NCBI GenBank assembly: GCA_032164245.1
Contig: JAVMKO010000009.1
Location: 83,928,712 to 83,992,711, forward strand
Direction: 5' to 3'
Source: Sternotherus odoratus
Taxonomy: Eukaryota; Chordata; Testudines; Kinosternidae
Length of the DNA: 64,000 nt
Position 1 is the first letter of the stretch; every line of letters starts with the position of its first letter. Positions 33,521 through 44,830 of the stretch are shown here, in pieces. Both the position numbers and the translations under genes were made by a program. The notes under the pieces are model-generated. The model did no database searches and was not told where the DNA came from. It saw nothing but the letters and a program-made list of their open reading frames with translations.

Positions 33521-35176
33521 TTCTCCTCGTCTTAATCGCTACAAAAATTCAGTTTTTTCAATAAAGATTAATGCACATCCTAATTTCTCAAATGATAATT
33601 TTGGCCATTTGGAAAGATCCTTCTATTTGAGGGGCCATATTGTTTTGGTCAGTGTTACTCACATTTACATATTAGACCCACAATTTCTGTTTTTAAAACA
33701 GAAATATGACTGCACAGAATTGAACTTGGAAATTGCTCTAACGGGTTTGGCCCAGCAATGGTATTGTAATCTAATCACATGCAGTTTGTCCTTACATTTT
33801 CCTTTTGTTCTCCTATCCCACTGTTTTGTCAAACATGCATGAAATATTCCATAATTCAGTATAATCATAATCAATATAGTAGTGATCAACTTTAATTTAT
33901 ATTTTAGTCTTTTTTTTTTTTTTTTTTGCATGATAGCAGTTAACATTTAGACATTTTGTACAAAGGTTTTTGACTGAAAAAAACTTCTTGGGATCTGAAG
34001 TTTAAGTTGAACTTTTTTTCACAGGAAGAGCAAATACATCTTTGTGTTATCCACATAAATCCCTGAACCCTCATCTCCCAACACTCAATTTGTTCAATAA
34101 CCAGTTTCTCTTAAACCTTATTTTTGAATATAGGCTGGATTAGTTCTGCTAGAATATAAGATCAGAAAAATACCACACACTTACAATCTTTGTGCCTGCC
34201 TTTAAGATGCCTCCTATTATGCCAAAAAAGAATAGTTCTAATGGGCAGCTTAATCTGCAATGCATTTAGGCGTTATCCACATTTTATGACCTGCAGTTAG
34301 AATGCTCCTTTAGCCAGCAGTTGTTTATCTAAATGAGCTCTTCTGAAATACATGCTGTATCTATTTGACACAGTGTAAAAAGGAATATGCTATCTTAAAT
34401 CTTCCTGTAACCTCTTTGAGAATACAACTGTTGATAAATAAGCATTTGTACTCAGGTTTATTATGCCCCCAAAATAGTCTTTTGGTGCTAGCTTTTAACC
34501 ATGACTTATAGTTTGATTGAAGTTGAGAAAGGAACAGTTAAATTGAGTCTGAACCATTTGGAATACCCTCTTCTGTAAATGGATCTGTGTTTTCCGCATT
34601 CCTGACTAGAATCCAATTAACTACTTTTCAAAAGCAAGATAACTTTCTATGTGGTGTTATTTAAATTACAGAGTTTCTCTAATGAAGGATTTCCATTTAA
34701 GTTGCTCCTTTAAAAAAAATAATACTTGCACCATATGGAATACATTGAGGAATATTTTTCTTCCTGTATGCCTGTATTGTTCCAAGAATATTGAATCCAT
34801 TGTTTTTAGACATCTAGAAGATGTCTAGGGTTCGGTTTATAGTTCACTTGAATACATAGTACGACACTGTTCAGAGTGACAGAGACTACAGAATCTAAAA
34901 TATATGAATTTATGCTGAAAATGTGGGACAGTGTGTTTCTAAAGTTAAAAAAAAAAAAAAAAATGCTCCTTCATTGTGCAAATGGACTATAGGCTTTGCC
35001 AATATAGTGTCTGTCAGATTAACTTTGATTTGTAGTGAGCTACAGTGCAGACTATAGAGGAAAGGTTTACATATTTTTATATTTGTAATTAGTGTAGATA
35101 TCTTTGCAGGGATGTTTTACCCTGGACAGCCTGCATTGTGGCTGTTAAAAATAATAATGCTCTGCAGTTAAAAACC
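33521..35176. other. AT-rich unique DNA, nothing recognised
   Basis: It contains a T run (33910-33927) and an A run (34947-34963). No gene supported. Confidence 0.4.
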
Positions 35177-35178
35177 TA

Positions 35179-35657
35179 CCGTATTTTTCGTCATATTGGA
35201 CGCTCCGGCGTATAAGACGCCCCCAACTTTTAAAGTAAAAAAGCCGGGGGGAAAAAAAAAAACAAACCAAAAAAACCCCACCACACACAAAAAGCGCCCC
35301 GGTTCCCCCCTCCCCGCCGCGGGCGGGCTGCCGGGGGCGCCCCGGTTCCCCCCTCCCCGCCGCGGGCGGGCTGCCGGGGGCGCCCCGGTTCCCCCCTCCC
35401 CGCCGCGGGCGGGCTGCCGGCGGCGCCCCGGTTCCCCCCTCCCCGCCGCTTTGGGGAAGAAAAAGTGCGTCTTATAGGGCGAAAAATACGGTAATTAAAA
35501 AATACGGTAATTAAAAAATACGGTAATTAAAAAATTAAAAAATACGGTTCCCCCCTCCCCGCCGCTTTGGGGAAGAAAAAGTTCCCCCCTCCCCCGGTTC
35601 CCCCCTCCCCCCCGTTTTGGGGAAGAAAAAGTGCGTCTTATAGGGCGAAAAATACGG
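35179..35657. mobile_element. TA-flanked MITE with internal 43-bp repeats and duplicated end
   Basis: It begins CCGTATTTTTCGTCATATTG, ends GGGCGAAAAATACGG, and TA flanks both sides (35177-35178 and 35658-35659). A first complete right terminus is already present at about 35463-35491. It is followed by three short AATACGGTAATTAAA-type repeats and then a second right end. The core is a GC-rich 43-bp tandem repeat. Confidence 0.85.
35294..35456. repeat. 43-bp GC-rich tandem repeat
   Basis: Units start GCGCCCCGGTTCCCCCC at 35294, 35337, 35380 and 35423. The first three are nearly identical; the fourth diverges after about 30 bp into CGCTTTGGGG. Confidence 0.92.
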
Positions 35658-35659
35658 TA

Positions 35660-36858
35660 ATTTCTTTTTGAACATAATGTTTCCACCAAAGCGCATCTTC
35701 AGGCGTTATTTTATAAAATATACTATTCTAATTGTTTTGGTTCCAATCTTTTATGTATTTTTATCCCTGGCTTGGTGAGACTGGTCCTCAAACACCTCCG
35801 TGAGTATACTATCAATTTCTCTACAGTGTCATATCTCATTTAAAAAATTTTTTTAGCTTCCATCTGCATCCCTTTGGACCACTGTTTCCACATTCCCAAG
35901 GCCTACTATTTCATTGCCCTCCTTCAGGATGGCTATGGCAGCCTGAGGCCTATTAGCAGGAGGTTTGAAAAGGAAGTGCATATGATACAAGCATATTAAA
36001 CCTCATGTTTTCCTTGCCTCTCTTGATTTAACTTTCATCTCAAAGATAACCTCCTAGAGGTTAATATAGAAACAGACTGACAGGTCCCTCAGCACCCCTT
36101 TTGGACAAAGATGGCAGAATAGCAACCCTGTTTAAAGCTTGTCAGTGTCCTCCTTAAATTGTGAATGAATGGAGTGAAGTAGACAACGTGGGAAGTGAAG
36201 TAGAGAGGAGTTGAGCTGGTTTTACAAAGCTCCATTTTCTGGCTGGGTTCCTCTTTACCTTCATAGCTCCAGTTCATTCATATCTTGGTTTCATCTGATA
36301 GGACCAGTACAACTGGTTAGCAATAAGTCCCAGTCCTGCTGCAGGGCATTAATAAGAACTCGTCCCATTAGTAAGTTTGGGTACTTGCTCTGATGTCATT
36401 TGCTGGATTTGCCTTGGTACAGTAGCACAACTGTTAGTCTACTGAAAATTCTCTTCAGTGCAGGTGTGTTCCCAAGTGTGGACTAGGGAGGTTCTCCTGT
36501 TCGGTTATATGAACATGCCATCACCTATACTGGTTTCATTTAAAGCTAGACTAGCCCTCCATCTGTTGTGGATGGCTTAGGGGTAATGATATTCATGCTG
36601 GATGGGAAAATGCAAAAACCTCATCCTTTCGATCAGTCTAGGAAAACTATCGGGTAGAATATAATAGGATGGAGAACTTTGTGATGGGGAGTTTATTGAG
36701 CCACTTTGATTTAGTGCTGTTAAAAGAACCAAACATGTACCTGTGAACATAATTTTTTTTTTTCAGATTTAAAATGGCAAATGCACTTTGAAACCTACTC
36801 CTGTCCGTGGACGTTCAAGCTGTTTGGGTTTTGTGTTCTTCCTATTTTAGATTATATA
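35660..36858. other. Unique DNA, nothing recognised
   Basis: No supported gene or repeat. Confidence 0.4.
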
Positions 36859-37230
36859 TTGGGGTGGCCAAACCATGTAGCTCTTGTACTGTTAAAGCGC
36901 AGCTCGTGGAGTCCCCCCACATTCTCCCCCTACCGGACTGAGGATCGGGACCTCCTCTTTGCAGCAGTGTGGTGGGGTCCAGGCTTCTGCCAGTGAGGAG
37001 GGGAGGTCTTGTGGCTTCTGCCCATGGGGCGCACCTGCCAGGGCTCAGGGCTTCAGTAGGAGCAGGACTGAAACCCCGAGCCCCGTCAGGCGCCTCCAAT
37101 GGGACTTAACCCCAGAGACCCCACTTCCCATAGGGCTGAAGCCCTGAGCCTTGGCAGGCATGCTCCAGCTCTTGATTGTCTGCAGATTGTCATATGCGGC
37201 TCAGAGGGTCAGTATGTTTGGCCATCCCTA
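36859..37230. mobile_element. hAT-like MITE, decayed ends
   Basis: The termini TTGGGGTGGCCAAACC and GTTTGGCCATCCCTA are inverse copies of the CAGGGGTGGCC-type hAT end found at 6902-7329. The flanking 8-mers do not match, so the duplication has decayed or the ends are slightly misplaced. Confidence 0.65.
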
Positions 37231-37884
37231 TTGTACATCATTTTGACCTAAAAGACTATTTGATACGTTTTTGTGCAGCTTGGCGTGGTGGTGTAGTCTC
37301 ATGTAGAAGAAACCAAAGTAGAGTAGCTAAATTCCAGGTTTTGCAGCTCCTGGTTACGTTTGGTTAAGGTATCTGATCTGGTGGTTGTGGTCCTTGAACA
37401 ATGCATTAATTACTTATGATAGCTAAACAATTATTTTAGCAGTTTGTTTCAGCTCACTTTTAAGTGAGGCTTTGAAGAATTCTTTTTCCTCGGCGAATTA
37501 GATTTTTCTGCTGGAATCAGTTACTGCCACTGTTCATAAATGTAAAAAAGGTCATTCTAGGATCCAACTTTTTGCCAGCAGTTGTTTTCTGTGCATAACG
37601 GTCCTGATAATCTAACTGAATTAGAAATATAAACATATCTTTCTCTCTGAGCTTTGCCTCCACTCATTATATTCTTTGTATTTCCTCTTGTGTCGTGAAA
37701 CCCACATATCTTGATTGTAGAAATGCTGATGTAATGTTAACTGTTTCTCTAATAATGCTTATGTTTAAACCAGTATAGTCCAGTAGCCTATTGTATTTAT
37801 CTAGTTTAGGAATTCATTTTCTTTTCACTCATCTTGCAGACAGATTCCTGAGACCATACCTACCAGATTGATTAAATAAGGGTA
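37231..37884. other. Unique DNA, nothing recognised
   Basis: No supported gene or repeat. Confidence 0.4.
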
Positions 37885-38420
37885 ATGTTGGCATACTGTG
37901 GGGCCTTGCGAGTGTCCACTGTTATGGGTATTTGCATGGCCGCACAATATGCCAACATTTTTATGGCTGACTTAGAACAACGCCGCCTCAGCTCTCATCC
38001 CCTAGCATCTTTCCTCTACTTACGCTACATTAATGACATCATCTTCATCTGGACCCATGGGAAGGAGGCCCTTGAAGAATTCCATCTGGATTTCAATAAT
38101 TTCCACCCTGCCATCAACCTTAGCCTCGACCAGTCCACATGAGAGATCCACTTCTTGGACACTACAGTGCAAATTAGTGGTGGTCACATAAACATCACCC
38201 TATACCGTCAACCTACTGACCATTACGCTTACTTACATGCCTCCAGCTTCCATCCAGGACACTTCACATGGTCGATTGACTACAGCCAAGCCCTAAGATA
38301 CAACCGAATTTGCTCCAATCCCTTAGACAGAGACAAACACCAAGAAGATTTTTATCAAGCATTCTTAAAACTACAGTACCCACCTGGGGAAGTGAGGAAG
38401 CAGATTAACAGAGCGATACA
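37885..38420 (+). pseudogene. Penelope-like element reverse transcriptase fragment
   Basis: A partial PLE RT (about 160 codons). From about 37925 it reads MGICMAAQYANIFMADLEQ, then LRYINDIIFIWTHG, then after a stop at 38140-38142 EIHFLDTTVQISGG and PTDHYAYLHASSFHPGH. The RT catalytic box, normally Y-x-D-D, is YIND here, so the second Asp position is Asn and the fragment is inactive. It is truncated at both ends; the first 25 bp (37885-37909) are an inverted copy of 37934-37958, a snap-back at the truncation point. An antisense CR1 fragment abuts its right end. Confidence 0.85.
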
Positions 38421-38655
38421 GGTACCCAGTGGCTCCACTGGTTGGTTAGCAGGGTTCCTGCTTCTGATGTACTTATTTTTTTTACTATTACTTTTTGAGT
38501 CTTTGGCTAGCTGTTCTTCAAATTCTTTTTTGGCCTTCCTAATTATATTTTTACATTTCATTTGCTAGAATTTATGCTCCTTTCTCTTTTCCTCACTAAG
38601 ATTTAACTTCCACTTTTTAAAGGATGCTTTTTTGTCTCTCTGCTTCTCAGGAACA
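38421..38655 (-). mobile_element. CR1 LINE fragment, antisense
   Basis: It contains CAGTGGCTCCACTGGTTGG, TTCCTGCTTCTGATGTACTT and GGCTAGCTGTTCTTCAAATT. These recur in the same order in the larger antisense CR1 at about 47650-47835. Confidence 0.8.
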
Positions 38656-39428
38656 CAGCATCAAATGTGGATTGATGTGACCAACCAATTTTAGACTGAA
38701 GGAACCCTCTTCTGCATGTTTGTCCTATTCAATCTCTCTACTTACTGTGTTTCTCTCTGTCCTGGTTTCCCTCTGTTCCTCTGTCTGCCTTCTCTTATAG
38801 TTTATAGACTCTCTTTTCTCTGTCATTCTCTCTCAGGTTCCCCTCTGCCTGCCTCTGCCCTGAAACTGCCCCTCCCCACTGCCCCTTCTCCTCCAGCTGT
38901 CAGTTTCTCTCCTTCTGATGGTGAGGCCATGGCCTCTCACTTTCTCAGAGGGTGGGGCTACCTTCTTTCCATAGCAGAGTGACAGCACATTTACCCTGAA
39001 CACACCCTAACCTAAATCATATATTCCTATACATGGTAAAATCCCTTTGGAATATTTACATTAGGCAGGTATTTCTAAATGCATTCCTGAAGAGCTTCTG
39101 AAGTTTGTTTCTTTGCCTACCATTGATGTATATTCACAGTAATTTTGTATTAAATCTATATCTAAATCTTTAGAGGCCATAGGGTGGAGGCTTATATTAC
39201 CAGTGCTTACAATGTCTCCGTGCAAAAATTCTTTTATTCTGTATCACTAAGGGGTAGGGACTGTGTATTTGTTTTCAATGTACAGTGTCAAACATATGTT
39301 AACAAAGGCTGCTTAACAAATGTTGTGGGTGTAACTGGCCTCACAGAGAAGTGAGACTGCTATATCCTGTAGCTTGGAATAGAGTATGTCTGGCTCAGCT
39401 GTAACATTTCATGGATGTCTTCACCAGC
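38656..39428. other. Unique DNA, partly pyrimidine-rich
   Basis: CT-rich stretch at 38740-38910 with no recognisable coding content. Confidence 0.35.
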
Positions 39429-39877
39429 CATAGGCGCTGGCTTTAGCCAGTGCCTGCGGGTGCTCAGCTGCCCCCGGGCCCGCACCAGCTCCACCCATTC
39501 CCCACCAACTCCGCCCCCGTTCCCCGCCCCTTCCCCAAATCCCCAGTCCTGCTGCTGCTTCCACCCCCGGGCATCCCGCATTTCCCCTACACCTCCCTCC
39601 TTCTCAGGCTTTCCTGCGACAAGCCACAAAGGATGGGAGAAGTGGAACGGCAGTGTGCTCAGGGGAGGAGGTGAGCTGTGGGGTGCGGGGAGGCCAGCCG
39701 CCAGCAGTAGGTAACCAGGGAGTGGGGCAGGGGGGAGGATGCACAGGGGAACTGCTCTCTGCTCCGCCTCCTCCCCCGAGTGCGGCGCTGCTGCTCCGCT
39801 TCTCCCTCCCTCCCAGGCTTTCCCGCCAATCAGCTGATTCATGGCATGGGGCGGGAAGCACGGAGTCAGCGCCTATG
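39429..39877. mobile_element. hAT nonautonomous element (MITE)
   Basis: The termini are CATAGGCGCTGGCTT and AGTCAGCGCCTATG. A perfect 8-bp duplication TCACCAGC lies at 39421-39428 and 39878-39885. The interior is GC-rich. Several open frames cross it on both strands, but these are by-products of composition. Confidence 0.9.
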
Positions 39878-39885
39878 TCACCAGC

Positions 39886-42637
39886 AACCTGATCCTGGAC
39901 AGAACACTGACTAGCACTTCTGCCATCCTTTCATGCTTCCTGTGAACGCCATGTGAAGATGGACTGGAAGGCTTCAAAGGCTTTAGCCTTCAAGTGATCC
40001 CAGAACCTAGACTCATGGAAGTGCTGACTATATCTGAATTTAAGCTTGTCTCTACTGAGTCATTCATTGCCTAAGCTTGGAAGCCTGAAATTTAGCATGG
40101 CAATCTCTAATGAATAGTAGACCCTTTGCTAACCTGCAAAAAAGCAATTATCAAATCATTACGAACACATAGCTGTACATTCACAATGCAGTGACTTTAC
40201 AATGGCAATAGATGATTTGTGTCACAAGGCTTGATTATTGTAACACTTTCTAAACAGGACTTAAAGCAGAGCATTTCTGCTGACTACAGTTTGTCCTGTA
40301 TGCGGAAATGTTTGCTCCCTAATCATGAACGACAATGGTCATATGATGCCTACCTGTACCTGGCATGGAGCAGGAAAATTTATAAACTTCACTGAAATAT
40401 AGTTGATGAACTTGTTCAGATCTACAAAAGAAAAAACTAATTTGGTTATATTAATCGTGTACTTTACAATCTGATCTGACTTTATATTGTAGTTTCCCCA
40501 TTGACATGAGGACTTGTGTTAGATATGCTGAGACGAGGTGAGTGAGGTAATTTTTATGGAACTAACTTCTGTTACACATGCTGGTTAGTTCACATAGTCA
40601 CCAGAGGGTGGCATAACTGATTTTTGTAAACTCTCTTTTTAAAGAGTGAACAAGAGTTACAGGGCAGAAAATGCAACGGATACTAGCATTTAAGTGTTTA
40701 GACACCTAATCGTATTCAAATATTTAAAATTTAGATCTGAAGGAAGTCGTACCACTTTAGCCTCGATATTTGAGACAGATTATAAAAGTACATATGTTCT
40801 GCTCACTTCTGAAATGTGATTACTCCACAATAGTACACAGATTTATTTTTATAACTTATTTACATTTCTGTTTGAATCATAAGATGGAAAGACGGGCATT
40901 CTTGTCACAAGCATAGGGAATTGGGAGACCTAGATTCTTCTACATACTTCCCCTCTTACCTTGAGCAAGTCATTTAAACACTTCCTATTTTTCAGTCCAT
41001 AAAATGAGACCAAAATACTTGCCTGCATTACACGTGAGTTCAGGTGCTTCTAGTTCTTCACATGGAAGGTGGTATGCAAGTAAAAATTACTAGTAATAAG
41101 GAAATACATTTTACAACAGTAGTACATTTCTGAATATATAAGTTTGAACATTGTAACTTCAAATTTCATTCAATCTGGATTTTTAGACATAGCTGTACCC
41201 TAAATTTTAGAAAGAAGATATAGACTATATATGGAGAAGATTAATATTCATACAATGAAAATGATTTTCATTTTTAAGAGAGAACTTATTTTGGCTTTCT
41301 GAAATGTATGCTAATATTTTCTGCCAAATAGTAGAGCTAAGATCTCTAGCATCAATATTTCATAGTTTCTAAATTTTATATACAAGTATTTTAAATAACA
41401 AGAATACTTTGTAAATTTAATAACTAGTATAGATTACATAGGTTATAGCATATGGAAAGTAAATGTGTGTGGAAGTTTCTATTAAGTGAGATGAAATAAT
41501 CCCTAATGGGCAGTAAGTGTTCCTAGGAGTGCACTCACCATCTGCTATTTGTACTTTTCATTGTACAAACTTGTGTTTGTTTGTAACTTTATACTTACAC
41601 CTTTGTGTTTTCTTGGCAAAATAAGCATAGGTTTGGCCTCAAGGCTTTGAAAGATAGGAAAATGACCCAGTGAATTTCAGGGGTACAGGGGTTCACTCAC
41701 TACATAGGTGTTTTCAGAGACCATCTAAATTTGACTAACCTGTTTAGGTTAAGTGCCAACTAGCTAGTGCTTACATCCCAGTCTTTATTTCAGAGCAAAC
41801 TTTCCACTGAAGATAAGCCATCCTTAGATAACTAGTGCGAACTACAAAATGTTCTTTACACAGTTTTTTGGGCTTTACACATCTACTTTTGCAGCAACAT
41901 GTAATTTTTTGTCATAATACTGTTTTACGTTAAACTCTTCTGAAAAATTAGGTTTTTAGATTAGATTCAGTGCTTTATTTTTCATGCTGATTGGTGCACA
42001 ATTTTCCCATATACTAAGGTGCTAAATCCCCACTCTAATCTCAATTCACTCAACTGTGGAATTACTATTGAAATCCATAACACTGAGTGGAGTCCAGAGA
42101 TATTAAGTATCCAAGTTCTGTTTAGGTATATCACTTTATTTTTCACTATATCCTCACTAATGCTACCCAAATTTTTGTTCATTAGCAGCAATTCTTTCCT
42201 TTGACATCTGATCTCTAGCTAAATTACCATTTAGTTAGTTAACGTCATTTTTGCTAAATAAAGAAGGCAGGAGTACTAAGTGCATACATCAAAACTGCCA
42301 TTTAAAATTTATTTTTGGAAATGAGTTAATGAATACATTCTTACCATACATCATCTTTAAATATGCATCTTCCTTGTCTTTAGTTTGATTTTTGAAGCTT
42401 TTCAGAAAACATCACAACTCTTAATTTTTTGTCTTTCATAATTACTGAATTAAATTTCTTTTTTTGTTCAGGATAGTTTTTGACATTTGGTAATAAATAG
42501 CTCCGATGTGGAATATGAGTTCAGGTAATTACATGTTTCAGGATAAACTGAGCCATCGGTTCTGAAGACATAGCTTTTTCATATGTACAACAAATATACT
42601 GTGAAATTTGCTAGATTTTCTTTTTAGTGAGAGTAAT
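39886..42637. other. AT-rich unique DNA, nothing recognised
   Basis: About 2.75 kb with no supported gene, splice-bounded open segment or known repeat. Confidence 0.4.
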
Positions 42638-42844
42638 TTGGCTAGTTTTGTTAACAAAGTCCTGTGGCACCTTAAAGACTAACTATAAAGTTTTGAAGCA
42701 TGAGCTTTCGTGGGCTAATACCCACTTCGTCGGATGCAGGCAGTAGAAGTGTTCACATACAGGCAGTTATAGAAAAGTAGGTAAGAGCCAGGGGGGAGGT
42801 GAAAAGGTTAGTCCAATTAAGCTGAGCCAGCTTGTTATCTCCGA

Positions 42845-43419
42845 TCAGGGAGTGTGGATTATTCGTCTAGCATTTGAATGGGGTGTGTGGACATGGAGAG
42901 ATGAGAAACAATGTCTGTAATGAGCCAACCATTGTAGATCCCGGTTCAATCCCAAAGTGTGTGAGCTGAATTTGCAAATGAATTGAAGCTCTGCAGTCTC
43001 TCTTTGCAGTCTGGATCGGAAGTTCCCTTTCTGCAGAATGGTGACCTTTAAATCTGTAATAGTGTGTCCAGGCAGGTTGAAGTGTTCCCCTACAGGTTTT
43101 TGTATATTGCCATTCCTAATATCTGATTTGTGTGCATTTATCCTTTTTCGTAGGGACTGTCCAGTTTGGCCGATGTACATAGCAGAGGGACACTGGTGGC
43201 ATATAATGGCATATATGACATTGGTTGATGTACAGGTGAATGAGCCAGTGATGGTATGGTTGATCTGGTTAGGTCCTGTGATGGTGTTGCTGGTGTAGAT
43301 ATGTGGGCAGAGTTGGCATCGAGGTTTGTTGCATGGATTGGTTCCTGAGTTGGAGTTATTGTGGTGCAGTGTGCTGTTGCTGTTGAGAATTTGTTTAAGG
43401 TTGGCAGGTTGTCTGTGTG
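42845..43419 (-). pseudogene. PLE GIY-YIG endonuclease domain, left arm
   Basis: The C-terminal endonuclease of a Penelope-like element, separated from its RT. A cysteine/histidine cluster (CNKPRCQLCPH) precedes the nuclease core: VIYAIICHQC (GIY-like), MYIGQTGQSLRKRINAH (YIG plus the conserved Arg) and a later GEHFNLPGH with the likely metal-binding Glu. The frame then runs to a stop at the outer side. Translation is the same as the right arm. The Met-started frame that extends beyond the centre reads antisense of the other arm for 33 codons and is an artefact. The domain nicks DNA to prime PLE reverse transcription. Confidence 0.88.
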
Positions 43420-43425
43420 CCAGGA

Positions 43426-44000
43426 CACACAGACAACCTGCCAACCTTAAACAAATTCTCAACAGCAACAGCACACTGCACCACAATAACTCCAACTCAG
43501 GAACCAATCCATGCAACAAACCTCGATGCCAACTCTGCCCACATATCTACACCAGCAACACCATCACAGGACCTAACCAGATCAACCATACCATCACTGG
43601 CTCATTCACCTGTACATCAACCAATGTCATATATGCCATTATATGCCACCAGTGTCCCTCTGCTATGTACATCGGCCAAACTGGACAGTCCCTACGAAAA
43701 AGGATAAATGCACACAAATCAGATATTAGGAATGGCAATATACAAAAACCTGTAGGGGAACACTTCAACCTGCCTGGACACACTATTACAGATTTAAAGG
43801 TCACCATTCTGCAGAAAGGGAACTTCCGATCCAGACTGCAAAGAGAGACTGCAGAGCTTCAATTCATTTGCAAATTCAGCTCACACACTTTGGGATTGAA
43901 CCGGGATCTACAATGGTTGGCTCATTACAGACATTGTTTCTCATCTCTCCATGTCCACACACCCCATTCAAATGCTAGACGAATAATCCACACTCCCTGA
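43426..44000 (+). pseudogene. PLE GIY-YIG endonuclease domain, right arm
   Basis: A mirror copy of the left-arm domain with no visible amino-acid difference from residue HRQPANLKQ onward. Domain order: CCHH-like cluster, GIY-like VIY, YIG with Arg, then GEHFN with Glu. The RT part expected upstream is absent, because both copies are 5'-truncated at the same point. The intact identical frames in both arms imply that the duplication was made at insertion or corrected since. Confidence 0.88.
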
Positions 44001-44563
44001 TCGGAGATAACAAGCTGGCTCAGCTTAATTGGACTAACCTTTTCACCTCCCCCCTGGCTCTTACCTACTTTTCTATAACTGCCTGTATGTGAACACTTCT
44101 ACTGCCTGCATCCGACGAAGTGGGTATTAGCCCACGAAAGCTCATGCTTCAAAACTTTATAGTTAGTCTTTAAGGTGCCACAGGACTTTGTTAACTCTGC
44201 TATTCCAGACTAACACGGCTACCACCCTGATTCTTGGCTAGTTTTGTACACATGAAACATTAATTTAGCAAAACCACCAGTTGCACTGTTAAAGTATTTT
44301 TTTTTCGGAATTAGACACTTAAAATGTATGAAATAATATACTTTGTTCAAAAAAAATCTCTTTAACGACAAATATGTGCAAGAATGTCCTAACTCTGTTT
44401 AGCATGGATATGTTCATTGGTTTTCTGTAATTTTTGGTAAAATGTCCATAATGGGTACTGATAGTAAGAGTTACAACAGGGTTTGTGAAATCAACCTTCC
44501 TGTGGTGAACAGGCACCTTTGGATGAGTGCCATCAACTGCTGCAGAAACTAAGCTTTCGTTTA

Positions 44564-44830
44564 TTAAAAAAAAAATTGTTGCACAGAAGGTTGAAAAGAT
44601 CTTCCAGATATGGAGAGTATATATCTTCTTAAATCTACAGACTGTTCTAGTGCCTCTGGTGCTGTCTGCGGCTTCCCCATGAGCTTGTGGAATCTAACTA
44701 TTTTGTCAGTTTTCAGTGTCACTCCTGGGAATATGGGAGTGGTGAAACAGATTAAAATTAGGTTAGCTCCACTTTGCTGCAGCTTGGGAACATTATGAGC
44801 AATGTAGAGGTTATCACTGGAGCTGTTCAC
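44564..44830 (-). other. Unassigned 88-codon open frame
   Basis: A minus-strand open frame with protein-like composition (for example PKLQQSGANLILICF, PEALEQSVDLRRYIL) in otherwise unique DNA. I recognise no domain. A plus-strand frame also overlaps it. It could be an old retrocopy or chance; it is recorded because its composition differs from the surrounding intron-like DNA. Confidence 0.2.

Larger units (their letters stand above)
42638..44247. mobile_element. Palindromic Penelope-like element (inverted dimer)
   Basis: Two PLE 3' portions of about 770 bp are arranged head to head: left arm 42650-43419, 6-bp spacer 43420-43425, right arm 43426-44195. No length difference is visible between the arms. 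The right outer end extends about 38 bp further (TCTGCTATTCCAGACTAACA onward). The whole insertion is flanked by a perfect 14-bp target duplication TTGGCTAGTTTTGT (42638-42651 and 44234-44247). Each arm holds a GIY-YIG endonuclease reading frame pointing outward, a UTR segment, and the terminal block seen alone in the other fold-backs. Confidence 0.93.

Noticed and set aside
39360..39892. Several open frames up to 160 codons on both strands
   Set aside because: They lie in the GC-rich interior of a hAT MITE with a perfect TSD; no homology or domain, and both strands are open.
42638..44247. CRISPR or other bacterial repeat structure
   Set aside because: Repeats here are a single inverted pair with a target duplication and a GIY-YIG frame, and the whole window is eukaryotic.
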